Source: Pseudomonas bharatica CSV86
GTDB taxonomy: Bacteria; Pseudomonadota; Gammaproteobacteria; Pseudomonadales; Pseudomonadaceae
Direction: 5' to 3'
Assembly (NCBI RefSeq): GCF_000319305.2
Contig: NZ_AMWJ02000007.1
Location: 75,001-139,000, forward strand
DNA: 64,000 nt
A program made the translations under genes and the position numbers. Shown piece by piece: positions 55,465 to 64,000 of the stretch (position 1 is its first letter; each line of letters begins with the position of its first letter). The notes below the pieces were generated by a model. That model searched no databases, had not been told where the DNA came from, and was given only the letters and a program-made list of their open reading frames with translations.

Positions 55465-55902
55465 CTAACGCGCCCTGGTCGGGACGGGCTGGGCCACCAG
55501 CGCAATGCCGCTGAGCCCCAGCACGACGAAGCAGAACACCTGCCAGCGCGCACCGGCGGAGAAGCCGTAGCGCAAGGTGTAATAGCCGATGCATGCGGTG
55601 AAACCGACCAGCAGCAACTTGCCGCTGAACAGCCGCCAGCACGCCGGCAATCCCTTCAGCCGCACCAGCACGGCCAATTGCGTCAACAATCCCAGCGCCG
55701 CCACGCCGATCAACCAGCGGTCGATCTGGATAGAGATGTCCTCTATCAGCAGGGGCGCCAGGCTGCTGACCTTCAACGCCGGCACCAGGCCGACATGAAA
55801 CACCCAAAGGCCACCGACCCAGAACACCTGGGCCAGTTGCCAGAGGATGGCTTCGACGCAAGGCCCGGAGAGGCTGTCGTCAGATGTGCTTGACTTCGAC
55901 AA
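55465..55902 (-). CDS. DUF4149 membrane protein
   Basis: A 145-residue protein with four hydrophobic segments (FWVGGLWVFHVGLVPAL, WLIGVAALGLLTQLAVLV, KLLLVGFTACIGYYTL, VFCFVVLGLSGIALV). By pattern it belongs to the small DUF4149 family of inner-membrane proteins of unknown function. The only plausible start I see is a TTG at 55902, inside the greA 3' end, giving a 23-base overlap; this is typical of coupled genes. The same gene follows greA in P. aeruginosa. Confidence 0.8.
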   Translation of the reverse strand: MSKSSTSDDSLSGPCVEAILWQLAQVFWVGGLWVFHVGLVPALKVSSLAPLLIEDISIQIDRWLIGVAALGLLTQLAVLVRLKGLPACWRLFSGKLLLVGFTACIGYYTLRYGFSAGARWQVFCFVVLGLSGIALVAQPVPTRAR

Positions 55903-56358
55903 TCTCGTACTCGACCGTGCCGCTCGGGGTTTTCACCACGACCACATCGCCTTCTTCCTTGCCGATGATGGCGCGGGCGATCGGCGCGCTCGCAGAGAGC
56001 TTGCCTTTCTTGATATCAGCCTCGTCCTCGCCAACGATCTGGTAGGTCACCTGATCGCCGGTCTCGGTGTTTTCCAGATCCACGGTGGTACCGAAAATCA
56101 CCTTGCCGGTATGGGCGATGGTGGTGACGTCGATCACCACCGAGTTCTGCAGACGGCCTTCGATGTCGCGGATCCGCGCCTCGACCATGCCCTGTTCTTC
56201 ACGGGCGGCGTGGTATTCGGCGTTTTCCTTGAGATCGCCCAGCTCCCGCGCTTCACCGATCGCCTGGCTGAGGCGTGGGCGCTCGGTCTTGCTGAGGAAG
56301 GTCAGTTCGTCTTCCAGGGCGCGAGCGCCCTGGACGGTCATCGGGTACTTGGTAATGC

Positions 56359-56362
<4 letters not shown>
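55880..56362 (-). CDS. greA: Transcription elongation factor GreA
   Basis: It rescues backtracked RNA polymerase by stimulating transcript cleavage. The 160-residue product has the N-terminal coiled coil whose acidic tip is in GDLKENAEYHAAREEQGMVEARI, and the C-terminal FKBP-like domain (GTTVDLENTETGDQVTYQIVGEDEAD; SPIARAIIGK-type text is present as APIARAIIGKEEGD). Its ATG overlaps the carB stop by four bases, so it is part of the carA-carB-greA operon. Confidence 0.96.
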
Positions 56363-59580
<3,218 letters not shown>

Positions 59581-59686
59581 GGTTGTCACTCAAATCCGCA
59601 GGTCAGTCGGCAAGCCGTCTTGAACAATCTTGGTCAGGCGCTGCTGAACCGGGCTTCGCCGGTCCAGCGCCTTCACGCAGGGATGC

Positions 59687-60823
59687 TTAGCGGCGCTTGG
59701 CCATGGCATCGATGAAACGATCGAACAGTGGCGCGACATCGGTCGGGCCAGGGCTGGCTTCAGGGTGGCCCTGGAAGCTGAACGCGCTCTTGTCGGTGCG
59801 CTCGATGCCCTGCAGGGTACCGTCGAACAGCGACTTGTGGATGGCGCGAACGTTGGTCGGCAGGGTGGCCTCGTCGACCGCGAAGCCGTGGTTCTGGCTG
59901 GTGATCATCACCACGCCGGTGTCCAGGTCCTGGACCGGGTGGTTGGCACCGTGATGGCCGTGGCCCATCTTCACGGTCTTGGCCCCGGACGCCAGGGCCA
60001 GCAGTTGGTGACCGAGGCAGATACCGAAGACCGGGATATCGGTTTCCAGGATTTCCTTGATCGCCTGGATCGCGTAGTCGCAAGGCTCCGGATCGCCAGG
60101 GCCGTTGGACAGGAACACGCCATCAGGGTTGAGGGCAAGCACTTCGCTGGCCGGGGTCTGCGCCGGGACGACGGTCAGGCGGCAGCCACGGGCGACCAGC
60201 ATGCGCAGGATGTTCAGCTTGACGCCATAGTCGTAGGCAACCACGTGGTACGGCAGGTCGGCCGCCTCGATGGTCGGGTGGCTGTCGGTTTTCAGCTCCC
60301 AGACACTGGAGCGCCACTCATAGGCACTCTTGGTGCTGACCACCTTGGCCAGGTCCATGCCTTTCAGGCCCGGGAATCCGCGCGCTGCGGCGATGGCGGC
60401 TTCCTCGCTGATATTGTCACCGGCCAGGATGCAACCGTTCTGTGCGCCTTTCTCACGCAGGATGCGGGTCAGGCGGCGGGTATCGATACCGGCGATGGCC
60501 ACGACATTGTTGGCTTTGAGGTAATCGCTCAGGGACAGGGTGTTACGCCAGTTGCTGGCGATCAGCGGCAGGTCGCGGATGACCAGGCCGGCCGACCAGA
60601 CGCGATCGGACTCGGCGTCTTCGGCGGTAGTGCCGGTGTTGCCGATATGAGGGTAGGTCAGGGTAACGATCTGTTGCGAGTACGATGGGTCAGTCAGGAT
60701 TTCCTGATAGCCGGTCATTGCGGTGTTGAACACCACCTCACCAACGGTCTGACCGTCGGCTCCAATGGCTTCACCGCGAAAAATGCTGCCATCGGCAAGG
60801 GCGAGTATGGCTGGCTTAGTCAA
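59687..60823 (-). CDS. carA: Carbamoyl-phosphate synthase small (glutaminase) subunit
   Basis: It releases ammonia from glutamine and channels it to CarB. The 378-residue protein has the N-terminal domain (AILALADGSIFRGEAIGADGQTVGEVVFNTAMTGYQEILTDPSY) and the class I glutaminase triad. The Cys is in FGICLGHQLLALA, and His-Glu in FSFQGHPEASPGP. It is 106 bases ahead of carB. A terminator-like hairpin lies in its leader. Confidence 0.97.
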   Translation of the reverse strand: MTKPAILALADGSIFRGEAIGADGQTVGEVVFNTAMTGYQEILTDPSYSQQIVTLTYPHIGNTGTTAEDAESDRVWSAGLVIRDLPLIASNWRNTLSLSDYLKANNVVAIAGIDTRRLTRILREKGAQNGCILAGDNISEEAAIAAARGFPGLKGMDLAKVVSTKSAYEWRSSVWELKTDSHPTIEAADLPYHVVAYDYGVKLNILRMLVARGCRLTVVPAQTPASEVLALNPDGVFLSNGPGDPEPCDYAIQAIKEILETDIPVFGICLGHQLLALASGAKTVKMGHGHHGANHPVQDLDTGVVMITSQNHGFAVDEATLPTNVRAIHKSLFDGTLQGIERTDKSAFSFQGHPEASPGPTDVAPLFDRFIDAMAKRR

Positions 60824-60868
60824 GAAGACCTCCCGTAAATCAAGCCTGAAGGGGCGATCGCAGGTTGC

Positions 60869-60907
60869 AAAAAAGCGGAATGACGTATAGACACGTCACC
60901 CCGCTTT
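60869..60907 (-). terminator. Terminator-like hairpin in the carA leader
   Basis: On the minus strand, stem AAAGCGG...CCGCTTT encloses a second stem TGACGT/ACGTCA and is followed by six T. It lies about 46 bases before the carA start. A full intrinsic terminator placed just ahead of carA suggests attenuation, although it could simply be a second dapB terminator. Confidence 0.75.
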
Positions 60908-61037
60908 CTTCGTCGAATTATCTGCGCGCTTTTAGTGGACACACTAAAGCTGTAGCTTACAGAAAAACGCTTTTTGGGTCTACCACTGATGTGTCTGAAA
61001 GACGCAGGAATGCGACAGGGCGCATCGGAGAAGGCCG

Positions 61038-61072
61038 CAGAAGTGCCCGCTCATGGAGACCGGGCACTTCTG
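61038..61072 (-). terminator. Hairpin after dapB
   Basis: A perfect 12-bp stem (CAGAAGTGCCCG/CGGGCACTTCTG) with an 11-base loop lies 18 bases past the dapB stop on the minus strand. No T run is present. Confidence 0.7.
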
Positions 61073-61089
61073 GGTAACGCAGCACAGAA

Positions 61090-61893
61090 TCAATGCAGGT
61101 CGAGCACGTCCTGCATATCGTACAGGCCCGGCTCGCGACCATCGAGCCACATGGCCGCACGAACCGCACCCTTGGCGAAGGTCATACGACTGGAAGCCTT
61201 GTGGGTGATCTCCACGCGCTCGCCCTCGGCGGCGAACAGCACGGTGTGGTCACCGACCACATCACCGGCACGCACAGTGGCGAAACCGATGGTCTGGCGA
61301 TCACGTGCGCCGGTCTGGCCCTCGCGACCGTAGACCGCCACCTCCTTCAGATCGCGCCCCAGCGCCTGGGCCACCACTTCGCCCATGCGCAGTGCGGTAC
61401 CGGACGGCGCATCGACCTTGTGACGATGGTGGGCCTCGATGATCTCGATATCCACTTCATCGGCCAGCACACGGGCAGCGGTGTCGAGCAGCTTCAGGCA
61501 GAGGTTGACCCCGACGCTGAAGTTGGCGGCGAAGACGATCGGAATCTCCTTGCCCGCCTCGACCAGCAACTGTTTCTCCTCGGCACTGAAGCCCGTAGTG
61601 CCGATTACCATGGCCTTCCCCGCCTTGCGGCAGAACGCCAGGTTCTTCAGGGTCACCGACGGGTGGGTGAAGTCGATCAACACATCGAACTCTTCCACCA
61701 CCTTGGCCAGGTCGTCCGAGATCGGCACGCCGATCCGGCCCAGCGCCGCCAGCTCGCCGGCATCGGCACCCACCAGCGTGCTGTCGGGACGATCCACCGC
61801 CGCCGTCAGACCAGCGCCCTGGACGTGCTGGATCGCCTCGACCAGGGTCTTGCCCATGCGCCCAGCCGCGCCCATTACCGCAATACGTCGCAT
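61090..61893 (-). CDS. dapB: 4-hydroxy-tetrahydrodipicolinate reductase
   Basis: An NAD(P)H-dependent step of lysine and diaminopimelate synthesis. The 267-residue sequence has the Rossmann loop VMGAAGRMGKTLVEAIQ, IDFTHPSVTLKNLAFC, the GTTGFSAEE catalytic-domain entrance, and the active-site EAHHRHKVDAPSGTALRMGE with its conserved His and Lys. The C-terminus DVLDLH is family-typical. It lies 12 bases downstream of dnaJ. Confidence 0.96.
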   Translation of the reverse strand: MRRIAVMGAAGRMGKTLVEAIQHVQGAGLTAAVDRPDSTLVGADAGELAALGRIGVPISDDLAKVVEEFDVLIDFTHPSVTLKNLAFCRKAGKAMVIGTTGFSAEEKQLLVEAGKEIPIVFAANFSVGVNLCLKLLDTAARVLADEVDIEIIEAHHRHKVDAPSGTALRMGEVVAQALGRDLKEVAVYGREGQTGARDRQTIGFATVRAGDVVGDHTVLFAAEGERVEITHKASSRMTFAKGAVRAAMWLDGREPGLYDMQDVLDLH

Positions 61894-61905
61894 GCGTTTT
61901 TCCTT

Positions 61906-63030
61906 TTACAGATCGCCGAAGAAGCGTTTCACACCCTCGAACCAGCCACTGGCCTTGGGCGAATGGGAACTGTCGCCTTCCAGGGAAGCACGCAGCTCTT
62001 CGAGCAGCTCGCGCTGGCGACGGCTCAGGTTGACCGGCGTCTCGACCGCCACACGGCACATCAGGTCACCGGCACCGCCACCACGCACCGGCGCCACACC
62101 CTTGCCGCGCAAGCGGAACTGCTTGCCGGTCTGGGTACCTTCCGGAATCTTCAGCTTGACCCGACCATCGAGGGTCGGCACTTCCAGCTCGCCACCCAAT
62201 GCCGCATCGGTGTAGCTGATCGGTACTTCGCAGTACAGATGCTTGCCGTCACGCTGGAAGATCGGGTGCTCGCGCACATTGATCACCACGTACAGGTCGC
62301 CGGTCGGGCCACCCTGGGTGCCCGCCTCGCCTTCGCCGGAGAGGCGAATGCGGTCGCCGGTATCGACACCGGCCGGCACCTTGACCGACAGGGTCTTGTA
62401 CTCTTCGATGCGCCCCTCGCCGTGGCAGGAGTCGCATGGATCGGTGATGATCTTGCCCTGCCCCTGGCAACGCGGGCAGGTCTGCTGCACCGAGAAGAAG
62501 CCTTGCTGCATGCGCACCTGGCCGATGCCGCCGCAGGTCGGGCAGGTCGCTGGCGAAGAGCCTTTCTTCGCGCCCGAGCCGTCGCACGGCTTGCAGTTGA
62601 CCAGTGTCGGCACACGGATATTGACCGTGGTACCACGCACCGCCTCTTCGAGGTTCAGCTCCAGGGTGTAGCGCAGGTCGCTGCCACGCTGGGCGCCGCC
62701 GCGGGAACCGCCACGACCGCCACCGAAGAAATCGCTGAACACATCGCCGAAGATGTCGGAGAAATTGGCGCCGCCAAAACCGGCACCGCCGCCACCCATG
62801 CTCGGGTCGACGCCGGCGTGGCCGTACTGGTCGTACGCGGCACGCTTGCTGGTATCGGAGAGCACTTCATAGGCCTCGTTGGCCTCCTTGAACAGCTCTT
62901 CGGACTCTTTGCTATCGGGATTACGGTCCGGGTGGTGCTTCATCGCCAGGCGACGGTAGGCCTTTTTCAAATCAGCCTCGCTCGCGCCCCGCTCGACTCC
63001 CAGAACCTCGTAATAGTCACGCTTTGCCAT
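61906..63030 (-). CDS. dnaJ: Chaperone protein DnaJ
   Basis: The Hsp40 co-chaperone that delivers substrates to DnaK and stimulates its ATPase. It has 374 residues from the ATG at 63030: J domain with the HPD motif (MKHHPDRNPDSKE), a Gly/Phe-rich region (VDPSMGGGGAGFGGANFSDIFGD), four CxxCxGxG zinc repeats (CKPCDGSG, CPTCGGIG, CPRCQGQG, CDSCHGEG) and the C-terminal substrate domains. Its upstream neighbour is dnaK. Confidence 0.97.
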   Translation of the reverse strand: MAKRDYYEVLGVERGASEADLKKAYRRLAMKHHPDRNPDSKESEELFKEANEAYEVLSDTSKRAAYDQYGHAGVDPSMGGGGAGFGGANFSDIFGDVFSDFFGGGRGGSRGGAQRGSDLRYTLELNLEEAVRGTTVNIRVPTLVNCKPCDGSGAKKGSSPATCPTCGGIGQVRMQQGFFSVQQTCPRCQGQGKIITDPCDSCHGEGRIEEYKTLSVKVPAGVDTGDRIRLSGEGEAGTQGGPTGDLYVVINVREHPIFQRDGKHLYCEVPISYTDAALGGELEVPTLDGRVKLKIPEGTQTGKQFRLRGKGVAPVRGGGAGDLMCRVAVETPVNLSRRQRELLEELRASLEGDSSHSPKASGWFEGVKRFFGDL

Positions 63031-63222
63031 GGTTCTTTGCACTCTTGAGGACGTTCGGCAAACCTCTGCGCGTCAGCGCTGTGCCGTCAGCATCGGCATC
63101 GCTACCGGTGCTGGAGAAAATTCGGGTGTTCCAGACACGCCAACGCGGGAGCAAGCCCCCGCGCGGCGACATCCTACCAGTCAACGTCAAACATCAGTCA
63201 ACCGGCCGACAACCAGCAGCAA

Positions 63223-64000
63223 TTACTTGTTGTCTTTGACTTCTTCGAACTCGGCGTCAACGACGTCGTCGTGCTTGGCGTCGTCAGCCTGCTGGGCCTG
63301 AGCACCCGCTTCCGGCTTCTCGCCCTGCTCGGCGTACATCTTCTGGGCAACCGGCGCGGAGACTTTCGACAGCTCTTCGATCTTCGCTTCGATGGCAGCC
63401 TTGTCGTCGCCCTTGACGGCGGCTTCCAGGGCAACCACAGCAGCTTCGATCGCGGTCTTCTCTTCGGCGGTTACCTTGTCACCAGCGTCAGCGACCATCT
63501 TGCGGGTCGAGTGGACCAGCGCGTCACCCTGGTTGCGGGCGGCGGCCAGCTCTTCGAACTTGCGGTCTTCCTCGGCGTTGACTTCAGCGTCGCGAACCAT
63601 CTGCTGGATCTCTTCCTCGGACAGGCCGGAGTTGGCCTTGATCACGATGGACTGCTGCTTGCCGGTGGCCTTGTCCTTCGCACCTACGTGCAGGATGCCG
63701 TTGGCGTCGATGTCGAAGGTAACCTCGATCTGCGGAACGCCACGTGGAGCAGGTGGAATCTCGGCCAGGTCGAACTTGCCCAGGGACTTGTTCTGCGCGG
63801 CTTGCTTGCGCTCGCCTTGCAGGACGTGAATGGTCACTGCGCTCTGGTTGTCGTCGGCGGTCGAGAACACCTGCGACTTCTTGGTCGGGATGGTGGTGTT
63901 CTTCTCGATCAGCGCGGTCATCACGCCACCCATGGTTTCGATACCCAGGGTCAGCGGGCTGACATCGAGCAGCAGGACGTCCTTGACGTCACCAGCCAGA
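63223..64000 (-). CDS. dnaK: Chaperone protein DnaK (3' part only)
   Basis: The C-terminal part (about 258 residues) of the Hsp70 chaperone; the 5' part, including the ATPase domain, is beyond the right edge. Visible: the interdomain linker DVLLLDVSPLTLGIETMGG, the beta-sandwich substrate-binding domain (HVLQGERKQAAQNKSLGKFDLAEIPPAPRGVPQIEVTFDIDANGI), the helical lid and the acidic end DVVDAEFEEVKDNK. The 192-base gap to dnaJ is ordinary. Confidence 0.96.
   Translation of the reverse strand, partial: LAGDVKDVLLLDVSPLTLGIETMGGVMTALIEKNTTIPTKKSQVFSTADDNQSAVTIHVLQGERKQAAQNKSLGKFDLAEIPPAPRGVPQIEVTFDIDANGILHVGAKDKATGKQQSIVIKANSGLSEEEIQQMVRDAEVNAEEDRKFEELAAARNQGDALVHSTRKMVADAGDKVTAEEKTAIEAAVVALEAAVKGDDKAAIEAKIEELSKVSAPVAQKMYAEQGEKPEAGAQAQQADDAKHDDVVDAEFEEVKDNK

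Overview
The window is a stretch of core chromosome from a Pseudomonas, most likely one outside the P. aeruginosa lineage (P. putida/P. fluorescens type). Gene order follows the conserved block that runs in P. aeruginosa from msrP/pssA/ilvC to dapB/dnaJ/dnaK. Genus markers are cbrXAB-crcZ, a prrF iron sRNA beside the phu haem operon, and REP palindromes with a GTGGGAGCTGGCTTGCCAGC core. Only one prrF copy is present, and panC is followed directly by pgi without panD.

Layout. 1-4.8 kb, minus strand: 5' part of msrP, pssA, and the branched-chain amino acid operon ilvI-ilvN-ilvC. 5.2-8.6 kb, minus: mrcB (PBP1B), a TPR lipoprotein and a YqcC-like protein. 8.7-11.4 kb, plus: a phosphotransferase-like/P-loop kinase fusion, a pentapeptide-repeat protein, a TfoX C-terminal-like protein and the Fur-regulated sRNA PrrF. 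11.4-15 kb, minus: haem uptake genes phuT (frameshifted)-phuU-phuV-phuW behind a Fur-box-like site. 15.1-17.3 kb: small Rieske protein, sfsA and an aminotransferase. 17.5-24.3 kb, plus: dksA, gluQ, cbrX, cbrA (frameshifted), cbrB and the sRNA CrcZ with its sigma-54 promoter and CbrB site. 24.4-38.8 kb, plus: pcnB-folK, panB-panC, pgi, acs, an MpaB-like oxygenase, a thiolase, a methyltransferase and a large DUF748 protein. 39-49.3 kb, minus: BON protein, pnp, rpsO, truB, rbfA, infB, nusA, rimP, tRNA-fMet, tRNA-Leu and secG. 49.3-54.2 kb, minus: tpiA (frameshifted), glmM, folP, ftsH. 54.4-64 kb: rlmE (minus), yhbY (plus), then a DUF4149 protein, greA, carB, carA, dapB, dnaJ and the 3' part of dnaK (minus).

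How the genes work together. The right half is the classic transcription/translation/stress module (metY-rimP-nusA-infB-rbfA-truB-rpsO-pnp; dnaK-dnaJ; ftsH-rlmE; greA-carAB). The centre is the carbon-catabolite switch: CbrA/CbrB activate crcZ from a sigma-54 promoter, and CrcZ titrates Hfq/Crc through its A-rich CA motifs. The left-centre is iron/haem homeostasis, with PrrF and phu under Fur-type sites.

The most notable anomaly is three reading-frame breaks in otherwise intact conserved genes: phuT near 14,701, cbrA near 21,413 and tpiA near 49,317. Each is explained by one missing base in a short C or G run. This pattern suggests homopolymer sequencing error more than three real pseudogenes. 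I see no CRISPR array, prophage, insertion sequence or defence island, and no convincing new biological system; the rest is well-conserved housekeeping DNA.
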